Numbered from the stretch's first letter, positions 24,412-35,918 are shown. The stretch is 64,000 nucleotides of DNA from Craterostigma plantagineum (GCA_027422505.1 JAPQWV010001405.1:26431-90430), one strand, 5' to 3'. The notes: generated from the letters alone by a model not told the origin. Numbers and translations are program-made.

Positions 24412-27400
24412 ATGACGAAATCAAAACGAGCTACATCGGCTAACCTTCGAAGGAACCGCGTCGAGGAGGTTGTCGACGGCGACACAGTGACGGTGAGTTA
24501 ATCTTATTGGGTTTTAGGTATTTTGTGTTCATTTAGTTTAATCGACCTATTTTCATGTGAAATCGATGACGGGTAAACGTCGATTTCACATGGAACGGGA
24601 TTATAGGTGAAGTTTTGTACAAACTTTTGAATTGCGTTTATTCGAGTTGTTAATTCGAGTTTGCCATCGAGTAGCTGATTCTTTTACGAGTATGTGATAC
24701 TCGAATATATTACTCGAATAACAGTGAATTTTGTATGTAACAGTGGTTGTTTTTGAAATTTTTTCAGGTCTATTTTCCGACGAAGTTGCCGGCGGATAAT
24801 TACTACCACGCCACCCTTACGCTTAACTCGCCGTACATGACAGCTTGCGAGCGCATTCGTACGCTTCTGAATGAAAGGGAATTGGCGGAAATGGTCGCGA
24901 GGACCCAGTTCGGGAACCTGATAAAGGCGACCCGAGACCACTACAACTCCAACATGCTTCTATGGTATCTGATGAGCTGACAGGTGGAGCATGTGCCTGA
25001 GAATTTGGAGCTGTGGATGGTCGTTCGCGAGCTACCGTTATGATTTTCGTGGTCGAGTATTGCTTAATCACCGGCATGCAGTGTCACGCTGCCGATGATC
25101 AAGTGACCGTCATCGAACAAGTTTGTAACGAGGCATTGGCCTGGTATGATTCTCCTATTTTTTTTTTTATAATTTTGAAGCTTCTTTACTTCAATTTTAA
25201 AAACTAACGCCCATATTATGGCTCGTAGGCAAGAGGGTTTATATTTGGACGATATGGAGACGAGGATCAACGATATGATGCGCGATGCTACCGTCGATGG
25301 CGGCACGGGCGTAAACATCGAGCAGTTGAAGATCGCGGCCCTATATTTTGCCGTCGCGGTAGTAGGTCCTCGTAGAGTGAAAAGGGACCTGAAGGTGAAG
25401 AGCGAGTGGCTCCGTCTGGTGGAGGATTTCGACAGCTTCAACAAATATCCTTGGGGAAGGATAGCGTTCGACGAGGTTCTCTATGGTCTGACAAAGACCT
25501 AGTGGAGAAGCGTCGGATGATGACTTCCAAGGGAAAGCACTAGACGACCTTCGATATTAGCGGCTTCGTCCAACCGCTTCAGGTAATTAAATTTATTTTA
25601 TTTAAGTTATATTACGTTTCTTAACTTATATACTCTCATCTTTATCAGGTTCTTGCATACGAATGTTGGCCGAGGCTCGGGGATTTTGCAAGGAGGAAAA
25701 GCGATGTAAACCTCCCATTACCCCGCATGTGCCATTGGAAGACAAATTCTTCGCCAAGAGTTCTGCTCCAATTATGAATTGGTGGAGCATGTCTTCAATG
25801 ATGCGGATATAAATGTAAGTATATATATTTATTTATAATATGGATTTTAGAGTTGCATATCCCTAATTTGATTGAGTTTTTTAACTTGTACAAATACACA
25901 GACGGTGCAGTGTTGGCTTACACCATCCGATGCCGAATTGGAATCGGATCACGGCCGCACGCTCGCCGGCTTCCTGGCAGCCGGGATGATGCTGTATCCC
26001 AAAGGATAGTGGAGCATATTCTAAATGGGATGACGGTCTACTGCGCTGACCAGCGACTCGCTTCATCTCCTCCACCGTCTCCTCCTCCGCAGCCGACAGA
26101 GCCTTTACGTGAGCATCCCCTCCGCGGCGAGGCATCCACCGTCTCTTCTTCTTCAATCGCTCATATTGATCGAAGAATGGACAGTATGGAAGCCGATCTT
26201 AGGGATATGCGGGCCGAGATGGGGTCGATGAGGGCCGAGCTTAGGGAGTTACGCACGATAGTGCTCGAGGGTATGCATTACTTTATGTTTAGTTAATATA
26301 AAATTGTATTGGTATATATTACTTAAGTTCAACATTGTATCACTTATATTTAGGTTTCGAGACGCTAAGGTCGGCGAGGGAACGAGATAGGAGTTACGAT
26401 ACGCCATTTCAAGATTTTGAGATGGCCGAGAGGATGGTGACGGAGGCCGAGATAGGGAATGAGATGGGCGAGCGGATGGCGACGGAGGCCGAGATGGGGA
26501 GTGAGCGAGCCGTGACGGGGAATGAGACGACCGATACGGGGAACAAGACGACCGAGAGGACGGCGACGGAGGCCGAGACGGGAAACGAGACGGTCGAGAG
26601 GACGGCAACGGAGGCCGAGACAGCCGACACGGAGATTGAGACGGCCGAGACGACGACGGAGGACGAGAGGGGGTGACGGAGCCCCGGGCCAAGAAGAAAC
26701 GGTTGAGAAACGGGTTCAGCCTGGACGTGAGAAGAAACGATCAAAGTGCTGAAAAGCCCTTTTGTGCCGTTGCCCGAGACGACCCCTCCATGTACAAAAC
26801 CTCGCCTTAGCAACTTACAGAATCACATTGACTCGAGGCTGAATAGCTGGGATGCAGTCAGGGTCGAGTTGTCAAGAATGCGCCCAGCTGAGGAACGGAC
26901 GGGCTTAGTACATGATTACGACAAGACGTTCTTCGAAGAGCTATCCACTCCAAGATTTTGGATCTTCGAAACGGTATGTTCTTTTTGCTCAATATGTTCT
27001 AGTTAATTAATTATTTCATTTAATAACAAATTATGCTATTATTGCAGCACGTTAACGAGGTATTCCAGGGTTATATTGCGATGCAAGAATGCTACGTGCT
27101 TCCTGTGGAACGCGTAGCATTCATGCATACGAACTTCGCACAAGCGGTCCGCTTGGACGAAAGTCGCCCGTGGAATGCTGACACGTACAGACTAGTCGCT
27201 ACGGGAGAAATCTATAGCTCGCCTGCTAAGCCGTCCCTCCACTGGAACCAAGCGGAGGCTGCCGTCATCCCATTGGCGTTTAACAGCCATTGGGTGCTTC
27301 TAGTAGTCCGGTTTCAGGAGAGAACTATCGACATCCTCGACTCCGATCGGTCCAGTGATTCAGACATGAGAGCGAGGACGGAGTACGTCGAACCCCTTTC

Positions 27401-27431
27401 GGAGTGTCCGAGTATCGAACACGAGGAATAA
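24412..27431 (+). pseudogene. DUF1985 and ULP1-like C48 protease gene of the MULE, truncated
   Basis: Exon 1 is 24412-24492 (MTKSKRATSANLRRNR), with a GTGAGT...TTTTCAG intron to 24768. Next comes the DUF1985 domain: VYFPTKLPADNYYHATLTL, then (with one frame break) EYCLITGMQC-like sequence near 25055-25085, and LYFAVAVVGPRRVKRDL...YPWGRIAFDEVLYGL at 25342-25490. A coiled coil (IDRRMDSMEADLRDMRAEMG, about 26165-26225) and an acidic TEAE-rich repeat (26400-26670) follow. The ULP1 part is on 27047-27431: HWVLLVVRFQERTIDILDSD gives the catalytic His and Asp. The frame ends right after, so the Gln and Cys half of the active site is missing. Function in transposition of such proteases is unknown. 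Confidence 0.75.
26400..26675 (+). repeat. In-frame coding repeat (acidic TEAE units)
   Basis: Short tandem words (GAGACGGCCGAG, GCGACGGAGGCCGAG) encode a Thr/Glu-rich low-complexity segment between the coiled coil and the ULP1 domain. Confidence 0.75.
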
Positions 27432-27491
27432 CTTGACTACTAGTAATAACCTATCACTCGATATTTAGCCTATGTAATTAATGGGATTGAT

Positions 27492-28919
27492 TTATGCTAT
27501 GACTATTTTAATGCATTAATCTAATCGAATAAGAATAGCTAAGAGATAGGAAATGTACGAGGAAGTGAAGATAATAAATATGTATTCGGGATTCGAATCC
27601 CGCTGGATGTTGTCGGCTAAGGCTACGGAATATCGTTCCCACGTGATTGTCGAGTAAATCGCAGTAATCTCCTACCCACTCACGGATTTGCTGTCGCCCT
27701 ATACGCTCGTGGGAATCTAAGTTTAGCAATTACTAGACGGCGAGGATCGAGTATTTGCTGTCGCCCTATACTCGAATCCTAACGTCTACGAATGGCCTAG
27801 TCGTTATTTAGCTGTCGCCCTAAACGATTTACCACACATTCATATCAACACATAGACATATTGAGACAAAGAAGCAATATCATAGAACGATAAATAGTCG
27901 ACTACACGTGTTCACGATTATCCTACGCCTTAACTACGACACAAACCAACGTTCATCTACTCCCGAACACACAAGAGGTTTAGCTACTCATGTTAGACAA
28001 AACAACAACGAGATTCAAGATAAACGAGGATAGAGAACTCATAAAATCTTCCCTAAGAAGTGAATATGGCGTTCTGAGGTGGAGCTCTCGTTCCTCGATC
28101 AAATGAGCACGGCTGCGTTGTTGGATCGTCCCTTACGTGTCTCCGAATGAAAGAGCAGCTTCTAATGTTCTTCCTCCTCCTCTTTTCTCTCAGTTTTCGT
28201 CTCTTAGATGATAGGGTTGAGTTCTGAGAAGAAATCCCCTTTTATGCTTCAAAAATGGGCCTTAACACTGAGTTTTGGCACGTTCACGGCCTCATACCGG
28301 GCCTTCACGGCCGTGACGGCGGCTTAAAACCCTATTTCTTAACTTTCTGGCATAAGTCACGGTCTCGTGCAGTACGGATCACGGCCGTGACACATGAGGT
28401 TTTCTCCATCTTCGCTTTCTGTCCAGGTTCACGGCTTCGTACATAAGAGTTCACGACCGTGACTTTAAGATCTTGAGCTACTGCCCGAATTCACGGCTAT
28501 TGTGAGGTGATTCACGGTCGTGAATTGACCTCCATTAACTCTCTGCCGTTGTTCACAGTCAAGTATACAGCGTTCACGGCCGTGACTTCAACGTCTCGAG
28601 CTACTGCCCACTGTCACGGCTTCTTGCTATATGCTTCACGGCCGTGGCACTTGAGACTTGTGCTCCTATGGCTTACTGCCCACGTTCACGGCCTATCGCA
28701 AGAATGTTCACGGCCGTGACATATTTCTGGCAGCTTCAAACTTGGTCATTTTGCGTCATTTTTCGGCTCGTTTTCGTTCCTTTTCGTTCGATAAGCGCTC
28801 GAAGGTCCTACAATATTTAAATGGGTGTAAATAGAGCCAAGAAATGCATGGAATAACCAAAGATATCCTATTATAACCCATATAAACGTAACAATAAACG
28901 TATAAAAATACGTTTATCA
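27492..28919 (-). mobile_element. Probable solo LTR inserted in the MULE
   Basis: The stretch lacks the TATTCGAGT words that resume on both sides. TTGAT at 27487-27491 and 28920-28924 may be the 5-bp target duplication. On the minus strand it starts TGATAAACGTATTTTTATACG; the other end does not show a clean CA, so the left limit is uncertain. Inside are three GCTGTCGCCCTA words spaced about 60 bp (27691, 27752, 27810) and the palindrome array at 28284-28719. No coding frame is recognised. A long gypsy-type LTR is the best guess. Confidence 0.5.
28284..28719. repeat. Array of seven half-site/palindrome units (TCACGGCCGTGA)
   Basis: Seven copies of the 12-bp palindrome TCACGGCCGTGA or a one-base variant start at 28305, 28379, 28451, 28512, 28574, 28636 and 28708. 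Each is preceded by a half-site TCACGGC-like word at 28284, 28357, 28429, 28491, 28553, 28614 and 28686, always 21-22 bp upstream. Linkers from palindrome to next half-site are 52, 50, 40, 41, 40 and 50 bp and often contain CTACTGCCC. Confidence 0.9.
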
Positions 28920-29869
28920 TTGATCTGTGAGTTCAGTTATATGGATGAAAAGCTGTAAAATTTCTGTTATTCGAGTATAGTAAGTTACTCGAATACAAAT
29001 TATTTAATCGAGCGACCTATATGAACCCTTATCGAGTAGCCAAAAAACTCGAATAAGTGAATTTTTGATATTCGATAATAATCGTTTCGAGTATCGTTGT
29101 CGATCCTATTCGAACTTCCGCACATCATTCGATAACTGTTCTTAAAAATCTAAATATTATTACTATTATCATGTAATGTTCTTGCTAATCTTAGTATTAT
29201 TAGTGTTTCAGATTCATGTGAGTAAATTATATGAAATTAAGATATGACATCATTTCTACAAAAGTCGAATTATACTCGTTTATTATCAAGCATCATCTCT
29301 ACTATTTGTCATTCCATCATAACTCATTCAATGATTATTAATTATCAAAATCATCGCTACTATTTGTCTATCAAGCGAACTATTAACTATGTAAAGTCTC
29401 AAAAACATCGAAATATTGATAGTTCTACACCTAGATATTGAAATAAACATAATTCCCATTTTACCCGAAAAAGGTCGAATACAATAACTTATTCGAGTGT
29501 GGTTTACGAATGTTATCAATTTTCCCACTACATTCGAATAACATGTTTACTATCGAAGATAACAAATTCACTTATTCGAGTTTCTTGCCTAATCAAAAAG
29601 GTTCGGTAGGGTCACTCGGATAACGTATTCGATTCGAGTAACGTACTATACTGGAATAACAGAAACTTTTACAAAATGTCGTCCCAAATAACACTGAACT
29701 CACAGATCAACATTTCATCCCAAATCAACATATCATCCAAAACATCCCAAATCAACATATCATCCAAAAACAACATATCATCTCGTAATAGCCATAGCAA
29801 CATTGTATCGCTCGAATAAATTTCAATATAATTAACGTTTGTGACCAAACTCACCGAAGGAGGGAAACC

Positions 29870-32086
29870 TACTTTCTTTTCTCCTCCCACGCCTTGCTAC
29901 GAACCGAGGCGGCAACACCAATTCCTCCACGGTATCTCATTCGACTTGATCCGGAACCGGAGAAACTCGTCCATGATAAGCGAACTGTCACGTTAGCACA
30001 GAGTAATAATCCGAACACAACGATAGAAAGACTTGTTCGCTCGTAGACTCGCTGCGATTGCATGCGGACACGGAATCCTGTCGATATCGAATTGGCGGCA
30101 CGTACAAGTCTTCGATTGCAGATTAACGACGGCACGACTCCCTGAAGAACGGACATCATACTCTTGTGGAGCGATTTCACCAACTTCGTACCCTTGACTT
30201 AGCGTATACCTTTCACGGATTATTGTCTCCACCGTCGGGGTAAACTGTGTGGTTGCCTGTATGGATTTTTGTCTGTATCTAGCAAACCAGTCAGCCGTCA
30301 TCCTCTGTATCGAATCCAGAAGCGCAATGATCGGTAACTTTATTTTTTCACGGAGTCTTGCATTGGTCGATTCGACTCCATTCATAGTCATGATGTTATT
30401 GCGAGTTATCGGAGAATAAGCTCGACTCTATCGTTCCTTAGAAGCATTTGCTTCCAAATACGCATGTGCCCGCGGGAACCTTTTCTCAAAATCCCTATAC
30501 TGTGAATCAAAGTCACATTGCATGTACAGTTTAGCAATCTGCAGGAACATCTCAGTCGCTCCCTACTTCTTACAACGGCCTTTCATGTTTTGAGATAGAT
30601 GCCAAATACAATGACCGTGGTGTGCACGATTGTAGACATTTCCAACACCACTTTGATTGAAACAGCTCTGTCGGAGACGATAACAAGATCTTCCTCATTG
30701 GGTACGACTGCCAAGAGCTCGTTCAAAAACCACGTCCAAGATTCTATCGACTCTACATCGTCAATTATGCCCCACGCTAGAGGAAACTGATGGGTGTCAC
30801 CATCCTCTGCCGATGCAACGAGTAACGTACCGTTATACTTTCCTTTCAACCAAGTGCCGTCGATGCAAACGACCTTCCTCATATGAGGGTATCCCGCAAT
30901 ACAAGCACCATTGATATGAATACATGTTTAAATCTTCGCTCATCGTCTAGATATAGACCTACTATGGTAGATTCAACCTTTTCAATGTTGACAAGTATGA
31001 CGACAACAACTTGTAACTCTCGTCGGGGTCACCTTTCATTGCATTTTGGGCTAAAATGCCCCCTTTCCATGCTTTGAAGTATGAAACTTCGATCCCACGA
31101 TTTCTCATCATTGTTCGAATTAGTTTAGGTGCGGCGTACTTGTAGAGCCCAAGCAGCATATCGCTCACGGAGGACGATGATGCTTGAGTAAGTGTCACGT
31201 TCAGATTTGCAAGGTCGCACGTATGGGTGTTGCAATACGTACGAATCGAAAATACGAATGTATCCTTAATCCTTGCCGTCCATATCCTCCAACTACATCC
31301 TTCCTCTTTGCATTTCACGGCATAGACCGATCGGGAAGATTTTACGCTCCGGAGCTCGAAGGATGCATCTACGGCAACTCTTTGGATCCTCTTCTTGGCA
31401 ACCCTCTTATCCTCAAATTCATCACCGACTCTCATGGTGGAACCATCCGTAAAAGAATACCGATCACTAGGAATAATTGCATTTTCCTCCTCATTGTCCT
31501 CCTCATCCTCTTGTGCATTTTCTTCGATTACGCCATCAAAATTGATGTGCACGTTCTGCCGTGTAACAACATTCTCATCAAAGTTGGCGTGCATGTTTGC
31601 TTCATCGAGACCCTCACCCCCATAATTCACATCGTGACCCTCACCCCCGAAGTCGATAATACGATCAAAATAATCATCGTTGTAACCGCCTCCGCCGCAA
31701 CGAACCTCAACTGGAAGAGGACTAACTTCATTGTCCGCACGAGTTTGACGGGGAAGTGTCGTACGGAGTCCGATTTCCACATGTAGAATCGGTCTATCCA
31801 TTGGACCCCTAAGTAAATGTAACCCTACAACTCTCTATCATTCCTTATATACAAAGGAGCACGGCCTTCCATACCTCTCATACATACTTGATAGCTCAGC
31901 TTTAACTCTGACCTCCCGCTTACATTAATAGTCTCATATATTTCGTTCGCAAATCCTCCAACGAACAACAATCACCATCAACCCAATGGGCATTAAATTT
32001 GTTCCCATTCTTGGAACCCAACTATATTTGTTATCATCTCCAACTATCCATTCTCCATCGTAATCAATCATGATGCTGGTCGACAT
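29870..32086 (-). pseudogene. MURA-type Mutator transposase, broken
   Basis: The start at 32086 gives MSTSIMIDYDGEWIVGDDNKY, the usual MuDR N-terminus. 31801-30962 holds an acidic segment, then the DBD-like region (VGDEFEDKRVAKKRIQRVA, CKEEGCSWRIWTARIKD, TYCNTHTC). 30882-30583 is the DDE core (VVCIDGTWLKGKYNGTLLVA, LVIVSDRAVSIK, with the two Asp). 30391-29993 includes NGVESTNARLR and the SWIM zinc finger CTCRQFDIDRIPCPHAIAA. Several frame breaks separate these parts, some of them possibly sequencing errors. The protein would cut and join the element ends in the nucleus. Confidence 0.85.
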
Positions 32087-33422
32087 AACCTGCATATAAA
32101 AAATTTGAATTTAAAATCAAATGAAATATTCGAATAAAATAAATATTCGAAAAGGAAAAATTATTCGAGTAACGCATCCGAGTAAAAACACTCGAAAACT
32201 TTATTCGAATAAATAATCTAGGGCGTATATCGAACCACTCCAATAAGTGAAAAAAGCTTAGCCGAACAGTCTTTCGAACAAATAAAAACTCGGGTACCAT
32301 ACTCGAATAAATTATGGTTTCGAATATGTTATACGAATACTAAATTTAGAAAAATAGTTATTTGAACAACCATTTCGATTAAAAAAGACTCGAATATATA
32401 GTCGAATAATCGGAAAATCGGCAATTTCCTTCAAATTCACACAGATTGACCGTAAAAATGCTAACCACAACTACCCACTGATGCGATAATCAAATTCCCA
32501 ATACGCGAAATGTTTGATGTGGTTAAAACGAACTTAATCCTTGCAATGCCCGAGTTTAAAGAAATTGCAAATGTCGAAATGCCACTTACTGTAATGCGTT
32601 GAAGAAATCGCAACTGTCGATATTGGGTGGTCCGGATCTAATGGATATCGGTTGGATGATTCGGTATTTGCTCTTTTTTTGGCTCGATTTATGTTCTTTC
32701 GTCGTTGGTTCGTTCGTTTTTATTTTATATTAAAAGATATATTTAATGACTAATTTAAGTTAGTAGTTAATGGTTAGTTAGTTAATTAAATCGACTCCCT
32801 TTATTGAATTGACTTGTACTGACTCCCTTTTTTTAAAAAAAAAAGGAACAATGAGGATTCTTTTTGTTAAAATAGCCCAGGGTTCTTTGGGATATTTTAA
32901 CACAAGGGAACGCTTCCTTTTTTTATTAAACAAAAGTGAGTGGACCGAAAGTTACCAAAATACCCCAACTTAAATTGGCTTTTTTCGAGTAAAAGAAATT
33001 CGAATAATTTGAATAATTATTTTCAATTCGAGTAACGTACGAGTAAAAAAAACTCGAAAAAAAATAATTATTCGATTTAATATTCAATTTTTTTCACTCG
33101 AATTATATATTTTTCTATCAGAATTTTATTCGATTAACTCAATCCGAGGTCGAATAAACAGATTTCTGTTCGAAAACATCGATTTCAGGCTCAGAAACAC
33201 CAAAATTCACTCAGATTTGGGGTTAATATGTTTAATAATCATGAACCCATCGATTAACATCTCATTGCGACATGAAATTTCAGTCGATCGGATCAAAATG
33301 ATAATCAAACACTTCGATATTTTTTTAAACACCAATCCCTTTTTTAAGTTAAAAACCCTAGACTCCATTTTTTTTATTTCACACAAAACTAATCCTATTT
33401 GTAAAAAAACTCCTTCTCAATA

Positions 33423-33749
33423 GGGTATATTAAAATCCAGGCCCCAAAAGTGATTAAAAATAGTTTTTCAGGACCTTTAATAAAAATTTTAGTTTAAAGG
33501 ACCCAATTTTTCGTAAAATTTAAAGATAAGGACCTAAATTATACAGCTGTTATAAAAGTATATGAGCTGTTATCGGATGATCGTTTTCTGTTATTTTCAG
33601 AACAATGAACTGTTACTGCGGAACAATGAATTGTTACTGCAGACCAATAAATTGTTACTGAAATCGGATCCTTAAAACTATTTTTTTTTTCTGACAGGGC
33701 CTGAACTAAAATTTCAGACCCTGACAGGGGACTGAACGAAAATTTCCCC
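33423..33749. mobile_element. 327-bp MITE with 9-bp target duplication
   Basis: Flanks TTCTCAATA (33414-33422) and TTTTCAATA (33750-33758) match 8 of 9. Ends start GGG and carry CAGGCCCC / CAGTCCCC with AT-rich words between, a weak inverted repeat. Inside, AACAATGAACTGTTACTGC-like words repeat three times (33601-33660). The 9-bp duplication suggests a MULE-type MITE. Confidence 0.6.
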
Positions 33750-33758
33750 TTTTCAATA

Positions 33759-34555
33759 TTGATATTGCAAAATAGATAATTTTATAATCTTATAACAAAA
33801 CTAATTCATTTCTTCAATTTACGCTAATATTATTTTCAGTTTACACTTTTAAATTCTAGTATTATTTCAAATAAGCAAAATAGGTGCACTTTATTATATT
33901 TTTAATCCCAAAATGTTTATACTCATTATTCTTTTTCCAATCTCGCCAAACCATCCGAATAAGTCATACATACATGACATTCCTCATCTTGGCATTATTT
34001 AACGCATTCAGAAATAAAATTAAAAAAGTCAAGAAAAATGTAATACTTCATAGAATGTTAAAATAAGTAAATTTAACAAAAATCAATTTCTAATTTTTTT
34101 TGTCACAATTCTCAGTAGTTTTTCCTTGTGTTTTTCTTGTAAGACATTCGATCCACTTCAAATGGATATTTTCGTGATCCGTTAAATCCAACGTGACTTC
34201 TCTAATGGACACTCAAACTGATAAAAAAATGTCTCCAATATCTCAATTCTAAAATCATCTGTAGTATATTCACATGGATGCTTGCAAACATGAACGAATA
34301 TAAATTGGATATATTCTTACTGTCAACCAATGACTTGGATTATATTTATTTGGATGTTACTTTCTTAGTAATATCTTCGAAATTAAGTCAGTGGTATCGA
34401 ATTAATAAGATTGAAATATGATATTTATTAGTTTATGAAAGTGTTAAAAGGTCATGGTTAAAAATATAATTATTGATAATTATGTTGAGATTTTGCGATA
34501 ATTATGGTGAAAAACAATACTAAAAAGATTTGCAATAAAACTGAAAATAATAATA
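33759..34555. other. AT-rich intergenic stretch
   Basis: No gene or structured repeat is seen in these 0.8 kb. Confidence 0.6.
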
Positions 34556-34809
34556 CTCCCTCTGTCCCATCAACTTTATCACATAAGTTGCTGGACACGC
34601 AAATTAAAGTGGCGTTATTATAATAATATAGTACAATATGACTATATATAAACACTTGCTTAATTTATAACTTTTTCCTCCCACCATTTACTTTTCCCTC
34701 CAATTATATTTAAAATGGTGTTTATTTTTTTACCCAAAAAGGAAAGGTGATAAAATTCTTGAGACGTCCAGAATGGAAAAATGTGATAAAATTAGCGGAA
34801 CGGATGGAG
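34556..34809. mobile_element. 254-bp Stowaway MITE
   Basis: It begins CTCCCTCTGTCCCAT and ends GCGGAACGGATGGAG, the well-known Stowaway (Tc1/mariner) terminal repeat, flanked by TA on both sides (34554-34555, 34810-34811). AT-rich inside, no coding frame. Confidence 0.92.
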
Positions 34810-35093
34810 TAATAATTAAAAAAAGTTTATTACTATTGTGATAGGATTAGAAAGTTATCTACTTGTATAATCGTACTATTAAAAGTAACATTAGTTATGT
34901 CATTCTCTCGTGAAAGTAAATTCGATGTGTTTCTCTTTTGGTGGTGTTTTGTTTGAGGGGGCGTGTATTGAGGTTGGGTCCTTTTTCCGGATTGGGAAAA
35001 GGTTTTCGCAAAAAAATAGGAAAGAAAAAAGAGTGTGTAGAGCTGTCAAACGGGCCGACGGAGCGAGCGCGGGTAAGCCGCCGTCTGGCGGGC

Positions 35094-35480
35094 TGTAACA
35101 TTCCGTACCATACCGGGTGTTACTTGTAACATCCGTCCCTACCAGGACCTGTGGGGTTGGGCCAACCACAATCCGACTGATAGTATGGCTCCACTGTATC
35201 ACCACTTAACCTTCCAGCGTGCTTCGCACTGCATGCACCCTGCACGCACTCTCAATCAAGCACGCTTAACTTTGAAGATCTTATGGGTGAACTCCCGAAA
35301 ATGTATGTCGACCTTGGTGATATGCGTAGTACTATCAATTCTCTTATACGATCCTTATCATGACACGCCCATACATTGTCAGTCTCACGATCCCATCTCA
35401 TTCGGGGTGGAATCGGTTCTTGTCCGTGCACCTCTCTGGCACCGGCGATCACTCCCCGCCCTCATCGGCCCGCCTCACAC
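35094..35480 (-). mobile_element. Cassandra-like TRIM LTR with a 5S rRNA-like block
   Basis: The sister hAT copy at 40547 lacks this segment, so it is an insertion. On the minus strand, 35283-35242 reads CCCATAAGATCTTCAAAG then TTAAGCGTGCTTGATTGAGA, close to the A-box part of plant 5S rRNA (AGTTAAGCGTGCTTGGGCGA in 5S). Cassandra TRIM retrotransposons are known for carrying 5S sequence with an RNA polymerase III promoter in the LTR. The plus-strand edge reads TGTAACATTCC. No second LTR or internal domain is present, so it is taken as a solo LTR; exact limits are uncertain. Confidence 0.6.
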
Positions 35481-35485
35481 GGGCT

Positions 35486-35494
35486 TAGCCAGCC

Positions 35495-35534
<40 letters not shown>
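35486..35534. repeat. (TA)n microsatellite
   Basis: About 24 TA units, adjoining the foldback element, which is flanked by TA-rich sequence on its other side as well (35919-35931). Confidence 0.95.
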
Positions 35535-35537
<3 letters not shown>

Positions 35538-35918
35538 GAATTTTATGGTGCTCACCTTATGTGAGCACCTTATGTGGGCACCTAGTGTGTGGCACCGATT
35601 CGTGTCATTCCAACGTCCCACATCGACATCTAAGATTATGTCGTCTCAATAAACACCTTCTAGGCGCCATTAATCGACATTTCGGATGTTGATTCGGCAT
35701 ATTGACGTCCTACATAATATTTTACGTATCAATGAAATATATCGCGTCAATATGCCACATCAGCATCCGAAATGTCGATTAATGGCGCCTAGAAGGTGTT
35801 TATTGAGACGACATAATATTAGATGTCTATGTGGGACGTTGAAATGACACGTATCGATGCCACATCACTAGGTGCCCACATAAGGTGCTCACATAAGGTG
35901 AGCACCATAAAATTCCTC
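35535..35918. mobile_element. 384-bp foldback MITE
   Basis: Two arms of about 185 bp are nearly perfect inverted copies: 35535 starts GAGGAATTTTATGGTGCTCA and 35918 ends with its complement. The loop is about 25 bp around 35725. Each tip also contains a small hairpin (GGTGCTCAC, 5-bp loop, GTGAGCACC). It sits in TA repeats, consistent with a TA target. No coding frame. Confidence 0.92.

Larger units (their letters stand above)
24090..33400. mobile_element. Kaonashi-type MULE with DUF1985/ULP1 gene and MURA transposase
   Basis: Two gene blocks read away from the two ends towards the middle: DUF1985 plus ULP1 protease on + (24412-27431) and a Mutator transposase on - (32086-29870). This gene pair is the mark of KI-MULEs. 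Non-coding parts from about 24125 to 24725 and 28965 to 33130 carry dozens of TATTCGAGT/ACTCGAATA words, absent from the neighbouring genes. Exact ends and a 9-bp target duplication could not be fixed; limits given are the extent of these words. A probable solo LTR (27492-28919) lies between the gene blocks. Confidence 0.78.

Noticed and set aside
26249..26692. Long minus-strand frame of Ser/Pro/Arg repeats
   Set aside because: It is the shadow of the in-frame GAG-rich repeat of the DUF1985/ULP1 gene on the other strand.
27033..27431. Independent 132-codon host gene
   Set aside because: It is the last exon of the MULE gene: a spliceable acceptor precedes it and the C48 motif follows on from the upstream exons.
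28284..28719. CRISPR-like regular repeat array
   Set aside because: The repeats are 12-bp palindromes with variable half-sites in a plant LTR, with no cas genes and a eukaryotic setting.
31184..31786. 200-codon plus-strand frame
   Set aside because: It lies exactly opposite the N-terminal part of the MURA transposase and shows no domain.
35242..35283. Functional 5S rRNA gene
   Set aside because: Only an A-box-like part matches; the rest of the 5S sequence is not present.
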